Shown here: in pieces, positions 1 through 10,368 of the stretch
How positions within the stretch are numbered: the stretch's first letter is position 1
Layout: every line of letters starts with the position of its first letter
Source: Saccharibacillus soli
GTDB lineage: Bacteria; Bacillota; Bacilli; Paenibacillales; Paenibacillaceae
DNA length: 64,000 nucleotides
Reading direction: 5' to 3'
NCBI GenBank assembly: GCA_002189105.1
Contig: NIOB01000001.1
Span: 1,302,001-1,366,000 of the forward strand
Translations under genes and position numbers: made by a program
Notes under the pieces: generated by a model
What the model was told of the DNA's origin: nothing
Databases searched by the model: none
Seen by the model: only the letters and a program-made list of their open reading frames with translations

Positions 1-932
1 TCGTCCAAAATTTCGCAGATTCCATACTGACCGGGTTCCAATTGGCGGGTGACGAAGCTTTCGACCTCTTTCGGTTCCAGATCGTACATCACTTCGATTT
101 CCTTGGCAAACAACGTTAATTCTTCCTGCATCCAATTCGCCAGCTCCGGCACCGGTTCGGGTTCGATAGATCGGCCAAGCAGACGTTCCAGCCCTTCGAT
201 ATAGGTGTTCAGCGGACGGACGCCTGAGATCTTAACGGCTTGGCCATGGTCGTCGGCCATGACGATTGTAGGGAAGCCCCTCACGCCGAGGCGGGCGGAC
301 AGTGCAAAATCCTGCTCAAGCAGATTTTGGGCTTCTTCGGTTCCGGCTTCTTCCATAATGCTGCGTCCATCAAGCCCCATCTCATCCAAACGTTGAATCA
401 ATATCTTCTCTTCCCCGATGTTCCGATCAAATACGAAGACGTCTTCGCGTGCCCGGCGCAGAAACTCGTTTTCGCGGCCCGGATAGCGGGCTTGAATCAC
501 TTTAAATACGCGGCACGGCGGGTAAGACGAACGAATCGGGTCAGTCAGCCACAGGGAGCCGTCGATCGGCATGCGGGAATGTTGTCCGACTTCCCTCCAA
601 TGCTGGGCGACATCCGAAGGCTGTCCGATTCCGTTGGCACGGTCGGCAAATCCTTCCCAACCAGGCAGCAGTCCGCCCATGACCGTGTGCAGACGTACAT
701 GACGGCCGTACTGCCACAAGAAGCGGTTCAAGGACGGCTCAAGCGCCCAGCAGTGTGAACAGATCGGATCGGTTATATAATACAGGGTGATTTTGGCAGC
801 CGGAGGCACAAATTCAAATGCTTCAATGCCGCTATCCTCTGCTTCGCCGCAGGCACCAGTCCGCAGGTCGCAGAATCCGCCGCCAGCTTCGGGAGTGTGA
901 GGGTCCTTATGATTAGGGTTGGAATTATTCAT
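1..932 (-). CDS. DsbA/FrnE-family thioredoxin-fold protein (3' end outside window)
   Basis: About 310 codons are visible; the stop lies beyond the left edge. The ATG is preceded by an AAAGGAAC ribosome site. A CSHC redox motif (residues 58-61) sits in the context YYITDPICSHCW, which is the DsbA/FrnE/SpxH type of thioredoxin fold, followed by the helical insertion and a G-x-P motif (RGFPTIV) near residue 220 that matches the cis-Pro loop. Two extra cysteines (21 and 28) lie in an N-terminal tail. Family members are cytosolic disulfide oxidoreductases or, for SpxH, ClpXP adaptors for Spx; no signal peptide is seen, so a cytosolic role is inferred. It is divergent from an HxlR-type regulator, which suggests redox control. 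Assignment to SpxH rather than FrnE is open. Confidence 0.8.
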   Translation of the reverse strand, partial: MNNSNPNHKDPHTPEAGGGFCDLRTGACGEAEDSGIEAFEFVPPAAKITLYYITDPICSHCWALEPSLNRFLWQYGRHVRLHTVMGGLLPGWEGFADRANGIGQPSDVAQHWREVGQHSRMPIDGSLWLTDPIRSSYPPCRVFKVIQARYPGRENEFLRRAREDVFVFDRNIGEEKILIQRLDEMGLDGRSIMEEAGTEEAQNLLEQDFALSARLGVRGFPTIVMADDHGQAVKISGVRPLNTYIEGLERLLGRSIEPEPVPELANWMQEELTLFAKEIEVMYDLEPKEVESFVTRQLEPGQYGICEILD

Positions 933-965
933 GTTAATCTTTCGTTCCTTTCTCTTGGGTTCTTG

Positions 966-1037
966 TCTATAATTATAAAAGGCAGGTTCGATTCGACAAG
1001 TACGATCATTTTTCTTACCAAGTATAAAAAGTATACT
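966..1037. promoter_or_regulatory. Divergent promoter/operator region between DsbA-like and HxlR genes
   Basis: On the minus strand a TATAAT (972-977) with TTGTCG (994-999) 16 bp upstream is a plausible promoter for the DsbA-like gene. On the plus side the hexamer AGTATA occurs at 1021-1026 and again at 1030-1035, the second inside the 8-bp palindrome AGTATACT (1030-1037), just ahead of the HxlR ribosome site. HxlR proteins bind AT-rich palindromes in their own promoters, so an autoregulatory operator is inferred. Confidence 0.4.
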
Positions 1038-1076
1038 ATAGAGGTTTAACGCCCCTTATATGAAGGAGTAAATGCC

Positions 1077-1445
1077 ATGCAGTACAAAGAAAATTTGCAG
1101 CAACTCTGTCCCGCCACCTTTGCTTTTGGCGTGATCGGCGGCAAGTGGAATCTTCCCATTCTCTCGATTCTGTCACAGCAGCCGGTGGTTCGTTACAATG
1201 AATTGAAGCGCCAACTGGACGGCATTACCGGAACCATGCTGACGGCTTGTCTGAAGGAATTGATCGACTACGGAATTGTGCATCGGGAACAATATCCGGA
1301 GATTCCGCTGCGTGTTGAATATTCGCTGACTCATTCAGGCCGTGCGCTGGTGCCGCTGATTGCGTCCATTGTGGACTGGGGAGCCGCCCATATCGACTCG
1401 CTCACGCCCGATGAGCCGGGTGAATCCAAGAAGATCAGCCTTTAG
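1077..1445 (+). CDS. HxlR-family winged-helix transcriptional regulator
   Basis: 122 aa, ATG after a GAAGGAG ribosome site. The N-terminal CPATFAFGVIGGKW segment is the HxlR hallmark: a cysteine at residue 11 followed by the IGGKW turn. The winged helix with RYNELKRQLDGIT follows, then a C-terminal dimer helix. In characterised relatives (YodB, HypR) the equivalent N-terminal cysteine senses diamide, quinones or disulfide stress. Because the gene is divergent from a DsbA-like thiol oxidoreductase, it likely controls that neighbour and itself; this is inferred from arrangement and from the repeated AGTATA motif between them. Confidence 0.85.
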   Translation: MQYKENLQQLCPATFAFGVIGGKWNLPILSILSQQPVVRYNELKRQLDGITGTMLTACLKELIDYGIVHREQYPEIPLRVEYSLTHSGRALVPLIASIVDWGAAHIDSLTPDEPGESKKISL

Positions 1446-1554
1446 TTTGCTAATGAAGCAGTATGGTGTCTTGGTAGTCCAAGTTCTTGAGAACGTTCCC
1501 GCCTCCATGATTAAATGTGGACAGTAATCCATTGCGGGAAAGAAGGCTGTCCGA

Positions 1555-2178
1555 TTGAAGAAAATAAGCACGGAACTGCTGCTGATCGCAGTGGGTGCCT
1601 TTGCTTTTGCGCTGGGCATTAATGTATTTGTGATTCCGCACGGGCTGGGTGAAGGCGGAGTTGTCGGCGTCACGGTCATCTTATATTATGTGCTGCATTG
1701 GTCGCCGGGCTTGACGGGACTGGTCATCAATCTGGCGCTGGTGGCGGTTGGTTATAAGCTGCTGTCTCGGAAGACCATCGCCTATACGATTGTGGCGGTC
1801 TCCTTCCATTCGCTGCTGCTTCATCTGACCGAACATTGGCGGATTGCTTCCAGCGATCTGATGGTCAATGCAATTTTCGGCGGAGCCATGATAGGACTGG
1901 GCATCGGCTTGATTATTCGGGCAGGTGGCACAACGGCAGGAACCGTCATCATCGCCCAACTGATGCACAAGTTCTGGGGCTGGAAGGTGAGTTATGCCCT
2001 GCTGCTCTGTGATGCACTGGTTGCGATCTCGTCGTATTTTATCATTGGGATCGAAAAGTTGATGTTCACGATCATCATGTTGGTAGTGGCGACCAAAGTA
2101 ATTGATATGCTGACAGCGGATCAAAGCACCAGTAAGTCCGTGACTGTTATGCCGCGAAACCGGGATGAGGCTGCTTGA
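1555..2178 (+). CDS. YitT/YczE-type integral membrane protein
   Basis: 207 aa. The TTG start is chosen because AGAAGG lies 8 nt upstream and no ATG is available. Five to six hydrophobic segments span most of the protein, with the YitT-family pattern (INVFVIPHGLGEGGVVGVTV near the N-terminus, GLIIRAGGTTAGTVIIAQ in the middle). Full-length YitT proteins are about 280 residues with a cytosolic DUF2179 domain; here the chain ends after the membrane part with a short polar tail, so DUF2179 is absent. Function of the family is unknown. It follows the HxlR gene by 109 bp and may be co-transcribed; it ends in its own terminator. Confidence 0.8.
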   Translation: MKKISTELLLIAVGAFAFALGINVFVIPHGLGEGGVVGVTVILYYVLHWSPGLTGLVINLALVAVGYKLLSRKTIAYTIVAVSFHSLLLHLTEHWRIASSDLMVNAIFGGAMIGLGIGLIIRAGGTTAGTVIIAQLMHKFWGWKVSYALLLCDALVAISSYFIIGIEKLMFTIIMLVVATKVIDMLTADQSTSKSVTVMPRNRDEAA

Positions 2179-2197
2179 GCCTGTCCCGGTTTTTTTG
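2158..2197 (+). terminator. Rho-independent terminator of the YitT-type gene
   Basis: AACCGGGA (2158-2165) pairs with TCCCGGTT (2184-2191) with an inner GGCT/AGCC stem, followed by a T-run. The stem overlaps the last codons and stop. Confidence 0.85.
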
Positions 2198-2240
2198 AAC
2201 GCGATTAAATCCGATCTTTATTGAGAATCTTTATCATAAT

Positions 2241-2283
2241 TTGTGATTCAAATCACGATCCTCTGCACCCGTTCTCCTATACT
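2241..2283 (+). promoter_or_regulatory. Crp/Fnr-type box and -10 element upstream of the cupin gene
   Basis: TTGTGATTCAAATCACGA (2241-2258) is a near-perfect match to TGTGA-N6-TCACA. Its centre lies 31 bp before the centre of TATACT (2278-2283), which places the box near -41.5, the class II activator position. Three other units in the window share this layout. Confidence 0.7.
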
Positions 2284-2334
2284 GGAATTAGACAAGCGTT
2301 GAGCTTCCCTATTCAAGCGAGGAGTGAGTGGTAG

Positions 2335-2676
2335 ATGGAAAAGAAAACATGGAGTCAATTTCAGGAATATCGTGAGGGACAGTTTACCAAAAAGATTGTC
2401 TTTAAAAAAGAAAGCCATGTAGCGTTTGTCCTCAACTTTGCACCCGGTCAGCAGCTGCCTACGCATAACCATCCGGGAGCAGTAGTTTATTTGACGGTAT
2501 TGGAAGGCAGCGGGATGATGATTGCGGATGGAATCGAGACTCCCGTAACGACAGGCGATGTGGTGCAGGTGGAAGGACATGAAGCTTTTGCTTATCGCAG
2601 CGCGGACGACCTGGCTTCGAGTCTGTCCGTGATCTTGATCCAGACGCCCAGTGAAGAATACGCCAAAGAGGTATAG
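2335..2676 (+). CDS. Small single-domain cupin protein
   Basis: 113 aa, ATG just downstream of GAGGAGTG. A cupin barrel is indicated by motif 1 (PTHNHPGAVVYLTVLEGSG, residues about 42-60) with two metal-binding histidines and by the following acidic strand (TTGDVVQVEGHEAFAYRS) that carries the motif 2 histidine. Such proteins bind a metal ion; substrates vary widely and cannot be read from the sequence. The upstream Crp/Fnr box suggests expression at low oxygen or under NO stress, together with ferredoxin, hcp and scdA. Confidence 0.8.
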   Translation: MEKKTWSQFQEYREGQFTKKIVFKKESHVAFVLNFAPGQQLPTHNHPGAVVYLTVLEGSGMMIADGIETPVTTGDVVQVEGHEAFAYRSADDLASSLSVILIQTPSEEYAKEV

Positions 2677-2733
2677 CCAAGCAGCGGACAGGCAAATACA
2701 ATCCCGATCTTCAAGCAGGTATACGTGTAAATA

Positions 2734-2772
2734 AAGACCGAAACGCAGACTTCTTGCGCTTTGGTCTTTTCT
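2734..2772 (+). terminator. Terminator downstream of the cupin gene
   Basis: AAGACCGAAACGCA pairs with TGCGCTTTGGTCTT with one G-T pair and one mismatch, followed by TTTTC. Confidence 0.75.
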
Positions 2773-2909
2773 TTATGTTCGTCTATTTTTCGGTTCATTC
2801 GCAGATGAATTATTGAATTATAATATTTATATATTGTTTTACGATAAATATTGCGATAAAATGAGCTTGCTTATTTATTAAGAATGTTCATCGATTGGAG
2901 GTTCTGTCT

Positions 2910-3734
2910 GTGAAGATTAGAGCACGTACCTTTCCCTCCCACACTGCCGGTATGCTCTATGCCTGTAAGCAGCTCCTGCGTTTTGGCTGGCAGCAGGCGT
3001 TAAGCTGTCTATTTCCTGTGGTTATTTTTGCAGCTCTGGCCCTAACCCGATTTGTAGATCTGCCTCTTCTTCCTCGTTATGATTGGCTGCTGCTGATCTG
3101 CCTGCTGATGCAGGTCTTGATGGTATGGCTGAAGCTTGAAAGTCTGGATGAACTGAAAGTGATTACGCTATTTCATGTCATTGGCTTGGCGCTGGAATTG
3201 TTCAAGGTACATATGGGTTCATGGTCATATCCTGGAGATGGTTATTCCAAGCTGGCCGGAGTTCCGCTCTACAGCGGATTTATGTATGCCAGTGTAGCGA
3301 GCTACTTGTGCCAAGCCTGGCGTCGTCTGAAGGTCGAGCTGATTCAATGGCCGCCTACGCCGATTGTCATGATACTTGCAGCCGCAATTTATCTGAACTT
3401 TTTCGTCCATCATTATTGGATCGACATTCGCTGGATATTGAGTGTGTGGGTATTGATCGTATTCTGGAAAGCCAAGGTTCGTTATTCGGTTGGCAAGGAT
3501 CATTATCGTATGCCGCTGGTGTGTTCGTTCGCCTTGATCGGCTTCTTCATCTGGATTGCGGAAAATATTGCAACATTCTTCGGTGCCTGGATCTATCCCG
3601 ATCAGCGAGAAGCCTGGAGTTTGGTTCACCTAGGCAAAGTCAGTTCCTGGCTGCTGTTGGTCATCGTCAGCTTTTTGATTGTAGCCTCACTCAAGCGAGT
3701 GAAGGGAAACCGAAATTCCACCTGCACGAAATAA
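2910..3734 (+). CDS. DUF817 (YoaT-like) integral membrane protein
   Basis: 274 aa. The GTG at 2910 is preferred because GGAGG (2897-2901) sits 8 nt upstream; an in-frame TTG at 2895 would overlap that site. Eight or nine hydrophobic helices cover nearly the whole chain, with family-typical polar stretches such as FKVHMGSWSYPGDGYSKLAG and IAENIATFFGAWIYPDQ. DUF817 proteins, including B. subtilis YoaT, have no known function. The gene stands alone between its AT-rich upstream region and a bidirectional terminator. Confidence 0.8.
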   Translation: MKIRARTFPSHTAGMLYACKQLLRFGWQQALSCLFPVVIFAALALTRFVDLPLLPRYDWLLLICLLMQVLMVWLKLESLDELKVITLFHVIGLALELFKVHMGSWSYPGDGYSKLAGVPLYSGFMYASVASYLCQAWRRLKVELIQWPPTPIVMILAAAIYLNFFVHHYWIDIRWILSVWVLIVFWKAKVRYSVGKDHYRMPLVCSFALIGFFIWIAENIATFFGAWIYPDQREAWSLVHLGKVSSWLLLVIVSFLIVASLKRVKGNRNSTCTK

Positions 3735-3761
3735 AAAAGAAAATGAGAAAGAATTGGTAAA

Positions 3762-3802
3762 CAAACAACCCGCGGGGCCGGAGGGCCAAACGGGTTGTTT
3801 GC
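3762..3802. terminator. Bidirectional terminator between DUF817 and ArsR genes
   Basis: AACAACCCG and CGGGTTGTT arms flank a GC-rich centre; A- and T-rich flanks on both sides suit the two converging genes. Confidence 0.7.
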
Positions 3803-3825
3803 TGCGGAGAACTAGTTTTACAGGT

Positions 3826-4164
3826 TCAAGATTCTGTAGATTTATAATTTGTCAATTCTTCTGCGTCATGGCTGCGCAGGATCGCGTCCAGCAGCCCTGG
3901 AAAACGCTCATCTAAATCTTCGGTACGAAGGGAGATGAGCCGCTGGGTTCCCAACGCCCTCGTACGTGTAATACCAGCTTCACGCAGCGTCCGAATATGT
4001 TGGGACAACGTTGATTTGGCCAGAGCGACATCAAAATTTTTGCAGGGCTGTTCGCCGCAGCGGGCCACCTGTGCCACGATGCCCAGCCGAACGGGATCAC
4101 TTAGCGCATGAAGAACCATAACCAGCCGTATATCGCTGCGCTCCGGATGATAGAGCGGTTTCAT
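3826..4164 (-). CDS. ArsR-family winged-helix regulator
   Basis: 112 aa from the ATG at 4164, which has AGGAGG 7 nt upstream; an upstream in-frame start is less well placed. The domain contains the usual ALSDPVRLGIV first helix, a recognition region AKSTLSQHIRTLREAGI and a wing (RALGTQRLISLR). Cysteines in RCGEQPC could bind metal or act as a redox switch but do not match a known ArsR metal site. It is divergent from an MFS exporter, and an inverted repeat lies by the exporter's -10, so it most likely represses that gene. Confidence 0.85.
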   Translation of the reverse strand: MKPLYHPERSDIRLVMVLHALSDPVRLGIVAQVARCGEQPCKNFDVALAKSTLSQHIRTLREAGITRTRALGTQRLISLRTEDLDERFPGLLDAILRSHDAEELTNYKSTES

Positions 4165-4243
4165 TCGTATTCCTCCTGACATTGACGTTCTGAATCATTG
4201 GTTCGTAGTGGGGCTGCTGTTGAAGTTCATATTGAAGTTTCAA

Positions 4244-4297
4244 TTGTATTTTACCTCATTCTCCTGATATACTCCAATTGTTCGTTAATTACCGAAC
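4244..4297 (+). promoter_or_regulatory. Promoter and likely ArsR operator of the MFS exporter
   Basis: TTGTAT (4244-4249) and TATACT (4268-4273) are separated by 18 bp. An inverted repeat GTTCG-N8-CGAAC (4280-4297) lies at the probable transcription start. The direct repeat TTGAAGTT occurs at 4220 and 4232. Confidence 0.5.
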
Positions 4298-4344
4298 TAT
4301 AGAAATAGACAGAAAACAAGTTGGAGACAAAGGAGAACCTCATC

Positions 4345-5748
4345 ATGAAATCATCTACTACCTCTTATGCGGCCGAGCCGCCTCAATCTGCGCATCCGCC
4401 GAGTGTTCTCGCCCGGGAAGGTCTGACTATCCTCATCTTCAGCCTCGCCGTCGTGCTGGTCGTCATGAACACGGCGATGTTCAATATGGCGCTGCCGGAT
4501 GTTACGGCTGATTTTGGGATTACGGCAAGTGCCGCATCCTGGATTGTAACCGGCTATTCGATCATGTTCGCCATCTCGTCCATTACCTTCAGCCGCCTGT
4601 CCGACTTCGTACCGCTGCGTCGGCTGCTGATCGCCGGCCTGCTTGCTCTGGGCGGCGCCGGAATCATTGGTTTCTTCAGCCAGAGCTTTATCGTCCTGCT
4701 GCTCTGCCGAATTGTCCAGGCTGCCGGTGCAGGTGGCGCCGTATCACTCGCCATGGTGCTGTTCACCCGTTACATACCGCTGGAACGCCGAGGTTCGGCG
4801 ATGGCTACCGTGATGTCTGCGGTATCGCTTGGACTGGGACTTGGCCCGGTCATCGGAGGTCTGATTGTGGAGAACCTGAGCTGGCATTGGCTGTTTGCGA
4901 TCACGGCTGCCGTTCTCCTGCTGGTGCCCTTCTTCCTCTGGCTGCTGCCCAAGGAACTGCCCAAGCGGGGTTCGTTCGATGCAATTGGTGGAGTTCTGCT
5001 CGCCGTAGGGATCACCAGTCTGCTGCTGTTCCTGACCAATCAGATCTGGGCTTTGCTGGCGCTTGGCGTCGTTTCCTTGATCCTGTTCATTCTGCGGATT
5101 CGTCTAACGCCCGATCCCTTCGTGCTGCCTTCGTTATTCGGCAATCGGAGATACCTGCTGCTTGCTTTGGCAGGCATGACAGCTTACATCTGCAACTTCT
5201 CGACGCTGTTCCTGCTGCCGCAGATTCTCACGCGGAACTTTGCCTTCACCACCGGACATGCCGGTCTGATTATCTTCCCTGGCTCGCTGCTGGCGATCAT
5301 TGCCTCACGAAAGATTGGCAAGGTCATTGACCGTTACGGCAACCATGGGATTTTACGCTATGGGCCGCCCCTGCTGCTCGTCTCGACGCTGCTGTTCGCC
5401 CTGTTGATTGCTCAATCCTGGGTAGCCGCGATGCTGATCTATATGATCCTCAGTATGTCGTTTACCGCGCTGTCCAGCAGTTTATCCAACGAGATGTCCC
5501 GTGTACTGCCGGAATCCTCGATTGGTTCGGGCATGGGGCTGTTCCAGCTGCTTCAATTCTTCAGCGGAGCCTTTAGCGTGGCCTTGGCTACTACAGCCCT
5601 TGAATGGCAGCATACCCTTCCTCTGTCCACCGCCTACTCCAATATTTATTGGGGATTGTCGATTTCGGCAGTTATCGCCATCGTCAGTGCGCTCTGGTAT
5701 CGCAGACACAGCCGGGCACAGCTTGGTTCATTGCCTGAACCTGAATAA
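4345..5748 (+). CDS. MFS drug exporter, 14-helix DHA2/TetA(L)-like
   Basis: 467 aa from ATG 4345, chosen because AAAGGAGA lies 9 nt upstream; a TTG 24 nt earlier falls before this site. The sequence is almost entirely hydrophobic helices. Motif C of drug antiporters is visible as LGLGLGPVIGG in the fifth helix, and the loop 2-3 region carries SRLSDFVPLRRLL. Such proteins exchange protons for drugs or metal-tetracycline. The divergent ArsR regulator suggests induction by a small ligand. Substrate unknown. Confidence 0.85.
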   Translation: MKSSTTSYAAEPPQSAHPPSVLAREGLTILIFSLAVVLVVMNTAMFNMALPDVTADFGITASAASWIVTGYSIMFAISSITFSRLSDFVPLRRLLIAGLLALGGAGIIGFFSQSFIVLLLCRIVQAAGAGGAVSLAMVLFTRYIPLERRGSAMATVMSAVSLGLGLGPVIGGLIVENLSWHWLFAITAAVLLLVPFFLWLLPKELPKRGSFDAIGGVLLAVGITSLLLFLTNQIWALLALGVVSLILFILRIRLTPDPFVLPSLFGNRRYLLLALAGMTAYICNFSTLFLLPQILTRNFAFTTGHAGLIIFPGSLLAIIASRKIGKVIDRYGNHGILRYGPPLLLVSTLLFALLIAQSWVAAMLIYMILSMSFTALSSSLSNEMSRVLPESSIGSGMGLFQLLQFFSGAFSVALATTALEWQHTLPLSTAYSNIYWGLSISAVIAIVSALWYRRHSRAQLGSLPEPE

Positions 5749-5767
5749 CATCCCTCCCCTTATCATC

Positions 5768-5809
5768 AAAAAGTCCGGCTGGACGCTCTCAAGCGCAGCC
5801 GGACTTTTT
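5768..5809 (+). terminator. Terminator of the MFS exporter
   Basis: AAAAAGTCCGGCTG (5768-5781) and CAGCCGGACTTTTT (5796-5809) form a perfect 14-bp stem ending in T5. Confidence 0.9.
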
Positions 5810-5822
5810 GACGTTGTAGGCC

Positions 5823-5864
5823 GTGTACGCAAACTTAACGACGTGCATCGAAGTTTGCATACAC
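5823..5864. repeat. Long hairpin between convergent genes
   Basis: GTGTACGCAAACTT (5823-5836) and AAGTTTGCATACAC (5851-5864) pair at 13 of 14 positions. No T-run follows on either strand, so it is either a weak terminator for the minus-strand DUF488 gene or a protective 3' hairpin. Confidence 0.55.
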
Positions 5865-5884
5865 GCACTAGGCTGAATGTAGAG

Positions 5885-7459
<1,575 letters not shown>

Positions 7460-7577
7460 GACGTTCACTCCTTCCTTCCCCGATATAAACGCAGTTCGTG
7501 AGTCGCTTGTTGCTGTTTTAGGATGGATTTGCGTTTTTTTCGCATCCTCTGCTCGTTCGCAAAGTCGTGTTTTTTGC

Positions 7578-7619
7578 TGTGCGTGGAATCACTCGCTGCG
7601 AATTTGAATATTTTACAAT
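7578..7619 (+). promoter_or_regulatory. hcp: Crp/Fnr-type box and -10 element upstream of hcp
   Basis: TGTGCGTGGAATCACT (7578-7593) matches TGTGA-N6-TCACA at 8 of 10 half-site positions. TACAAT (7614-7619) is centred 31 bp downstream, again giving class II spacing. Confidence 0.65.
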
Positions 7620-7689
7620 GAAACCATGTGACTGCGAATACGGCAAGTAAACACCTACTTTGCAAGATATGAATCGGAGGAGATCGACC

Positions 7690-9381
7690 ATGAATCTGCA
7701 ATCCCCATCCAACGAAAGCATCGAAAATAACCAACCGTCCATGTTCTGTTTCCAATGCCAGGAAGCTTCCAAAGGTACGGGCTGTACCCTCGCAGGCGTC
7801 TGCGGTAAGCCGCATGATGTCGCCAATCTGATGGATCTGCTTGTGCATACACTGAAAGGCATCTCCTTCCTCAGTCTGGACGTTGAGATGCCCGCTGAAA
7901 TGGAGCGACGCGTCTCCCTGTTCATCATGGATTCACTGTTTGCCACGATCACCAATGCCAACTTCGACCGCGAGGTATTTCTCACCAAGAACCGCCAGGC
8001 GCTGGAGCTTCGTGCCGAAGTTCGTGCTCTGCGTGAGATACAGTTCCCCGAGGCTGCCGACAATCTGCCGGATGCTGCCAGCTGGTTTGGGGATGAAAGT
8101 GAGTTTGACGCCAAAGCCAAAACCGTTGGCGTGCTGCGTACAGAAAATGAAGATATTCGCTCCCTGCGCGAGCTATTGATCTACGGACTCAAGGGAATGT
8201 CGGCCTATGCGTATCATGCGGGTCATCTAAGCGAGATCGACATGGAAATCGATGCCTTTATTCGCCGGGCGCTGGCCGCTACGCTTGACGACACGTTAGA
8301 AGCCGGGGATCTGGTAGCCCTTAATCTGGAAGCAGGCAAATACGGTGTTGATGCCATGGCTATGCTGGATCGTGCCAATACCGGTGCCTATGGTCATCCT
8401 GAAGTCACCAAGGTGAAGATTGGAGTTGGCAATCGCCCGGGCATCCTCATTAGTGGACACGACCTCAAAGATCTGGAGCAGCTGCTGGAGCAGACCCAGG
8501 GCAAAGGCATCGACATCTATACCCACAGCGAGATGCTTCCTGCCCATTACTATCCGGCATTCAAGAAATATGAGCATTTCTACGGCAACTACGGCAATGC
8601 CTGGTGGAAACAGAATAAGGAGTTTGAGTCCTTCAATGGCCCTATCTTGATGACCACCAACTGCATCGTGCCCCCAAGAGACAGTTACGTCGGCCGCCTC
8701 TATACCACCGGCAATACTGGCTATCCAGGCGTTGCGCATATTCCCGATGGGCAGCAAGGTGCTCCCAAGGACTTCTCTGCTCTGATTCAGCAGGCGCTCA
8801 CCTGCGCTCCTCCAACCGAAATCGAGACGGGCGAGATTGTAGGTGGATTCGCCCATCAAGCCGTCATGAATGTTGCCGATCAGGTGGTCGATGCTGTGAA
8901 GACAGGCACGATCAGCCGCTTCTTCGTGATGGCTGGCTGCGACGGACGGATGAAATCGCGCAATTATTATACCGAGTTTGCACAGGAGCTTCCCCAGGAT
9001 ACGGTGATTCTGACTGCGGGCTGCGCCAAATACAAATATAACAAATTGGATCTGGGGAACATCGGTGGGATTCCCCGCGTGCTGGATGCTGGTCAATGTA
9101 ACGACTCCTACTCTCTTGTCGTCATTGCCCTGAAACTCAAGGAAGTATTTGGTCTGGACGACATCAACGACCTGCCGATCTCCTATAACATCGCCTGGTA
9201 TGAACAGAAGGCTGTAATTGTACTGCTTGCTCTGCTGCATCTGGGTGTAAAAAATATTCATCTTGGCCCAACGCTGCCTGCGTTCCTCTCCCCTAATGTG
9301 GTGAATGTGCTGGTTGAAAACTTCGGAATCAGTGGCATCACCAATGTGGAAGATGATATGAAGATGTTTATGGGAGCCTAA
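7690..9381 (+). CDS. hcp: Hydroxylamine reductase (hybrid cluster protein)
   Basis: 563 aa. ATG 7690 is preceded by CGGAGGAG. Cys20, Cys23, Cys32 and Cys38 (CFQCQ...[10 protein letters not shown]) form the C-x2-C-x8-C-x5-C pattern of the [4Fe-4S] class typical of anaerobes, not the [2Fe-2S] E. coli type. Hybrid-cluster ligands are visible in [46 protein letters not shown] and AGQCNDSYS. Hcp reduces hydroxylamine or NO in the cytosol and guards against nitrosative stress. No hcr partner is adjacent; the ferredoxin gene nearby could supply electrons. The Crp/Fnr box fits control by low oxygen or NO. Confidence 0.97.
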   Translation: MNLQSPSNESIENNQPSMFCFQCQEASKGTGCTLAGVCGKPHDVANLMDLLVHTLKGISFLSLDVEMPAEMERRVSLFIMDSLFATITNANFDREVFLTKNRQALELRAEVRALREIQFPEAADNLPDAASWFGDESEFDAKAKTVGVLRTENEDIRSLRELLIYGLKGMSAYAYHAGHLSEIDMEIDAFIRRALAATLDDTLEAGDLVALNLEAGKYGVDAMAMLDRANTGAYGHPEVTKVKIGVGNRPGILISGHDLKDLEQLLEQTQGKGIDIYTHSEMLPAHYYPAFKKYEHFYGNYGNAWWKQNKEFESFNGPILMTTNCIVPPRDSYVGRLYTTGNTGYPGVAHIPDGQQGAPKDFSALIQQALTCAPPTEIETGEIVGGFAHQAVMNVADQVVDAVKTGTISRFFVMAGCDGRMKSRNYYTEFAQELPQDTVILTAGCAKYKYNKLDLGNIGGIPRVLDAGQCNDSYSLVVIALKLKEVFGLDDINDLPISYNIAWYEQKAVIVLLALLHLGVKNIHLGPTLPAFLSPNVVNVLVENFGISGITNVEDDMKMFMGA

Positions 9382-9425
9382 AATAGGTTCGCGTGCCGAA
9401 TAAGCAGATCGATCTTTAGCATTAA

Positions 9426-9460
9426 AAAAACGCCTATCCTTCTCTGAAGGTAGGCGTTTT
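9426..9460 (+). terminator. Terminator of hcp
   Basis: AAAACGCCTATCCTTC and GAAGGTAGGCGTTTT form a long stem with a TCT loop. Confidence 0.9.
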
Positions 9461-9537
9461 GAGTGCTTTGGACGAACTATGGATTTGAAGCTTTTTTGGA
9501 GCCTTAGGGTTTTGGGGTTCGTTCTTTTTATTTTTTC

Positions 9538-9574
9538 TGCTTTTCATTTGGTTTTATTATTGTGAATTTTTCAC
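9538..9574. repeat. Dispersed repeat, copy 1
   Basis: TGCTTTTCA, a T-rich spacer and TATTGTGAATTTTTCAC recur at 12497-12531; the last 17 bases are identical and contain the inverted repeat GTGAA-ttt-TTCAC. This copy is noncoding, between convergent hcp and the gene at 9617. Confidence 0.5.
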
Positions 9575-9616
9575 TATATTAAATATTATTTTATTGTAGG
9601 GATCGTCGAATCCATT

Positions 9617-10267
9617 TCAGCGAAGTGGATAGATGACTTCAACGTCTTTCCTCTTGCGCAGTTCTTCGTTCAGAACATGATTGTGATCGGCTCCCACGAT
9701 ACACAGAATTTTTCGTCCGCTGTGTTCCTTTATCGCATTGTGGATACGCTGCATCATAATCAGGTGTCGGCATGTCCACCGGAAAGCATGAGCTTCCGAG
9801 TCCAGTTCGCCCAACCATTCGTACTTGAGCCGGGTCGCCTCATCAAAAGCCGGGCTGTTAAATGGAATGACGCCCTGCATGGCTCCCTTCAGTTGGCGCT
9901 GCCACCATTGTTCATCCTCTTCTTCCAGACGTTCACGTTCTTCACCTTCATAATGTCGCAGTGGGTCAAAATCGTTCCATACGTCAAGCTCAATCCAGTC
10001 AATCGGAACAAAGTCAATCTTCTTCTCTTGGCATAATCCGAAGATGAGGTCATAATATTCGCTTGGCGGCTCGCCCCAATACCCGCGTTCTTCAGGATTC
10101 TGCTTATACCGCTCCCAACTGGCCGGCAGCACTTCCCCACAGATGACCTCGGGTTCAAACTCCTCAATTAACTCCCGAATCTTATCCAATGTCAGACCAT
10201 ATTGCTGTCGCAGTTCATCATTATGTACAACGCCCAGGATGCCGATCTTTTCGGTCTTGTTCACCAA
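9617..10267 (-). CDS. Possible TraB/TIKI-superfamily protein
   Basis: 216 aa, TTG start (10267) with GAGGAGAG 7 nt upstream; GTG at the next codon is an alternative. The N-terminus shows G-x-x-H (IGILGVVHN) followed by a glutamate in EPEVICGEVLP, and the C-terminus shows GADHNHVL: the TIKI/TraB/EreA-like fold has a GxxH motif, conserved acidic residues and a late histidine in comparable positions. The middle is highly charged. No signal peptide. Activity (metal hydrolase or otherwise) cannot be concluded; the family call is tentative. Confidence 0.55.
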   Translation of the reverse strand: MVNKTEKIGILGVVHNDELRQQYGLTLDKIRELIEEFEPEVICGEVLPASWERYKQNPEERGYWGEPPSEYYDLIFGLCQEKKIDFVPIDWIELDVWNDFDPLRHYEGEERERLEEEDEQWWQRQLKGAMQGVIPFNSPAFDEATRLKYEWLGELDSEAHAFRWTCRHLIMMQRIHNAIKEHSGRKILCIVGADHNHVLNEELRKRKDVEVIYPLR

Positions 10268-10335
10268 TTCCGTTCTCTCCTCACGGTTTCCGTTTTAGAT
10301 TTGACAAAATACAGAAATAGGCCTACATTAATAAC

Positions 10336-10348
10336 GAATCAATCATTC
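10336..10348. promoter_or_regulatory. TetR operator copy upstream of the tetR gene
   Basis: GAATCAATCATTC is the reverse complement of GAATGATTGATTC, one base from the perfect palindrome GAATGATTCATTC found at 11021-11033. Confidence 0.5.
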
Positions 10349-10368
10349 ATTTTTGAGGTGAATCCATC

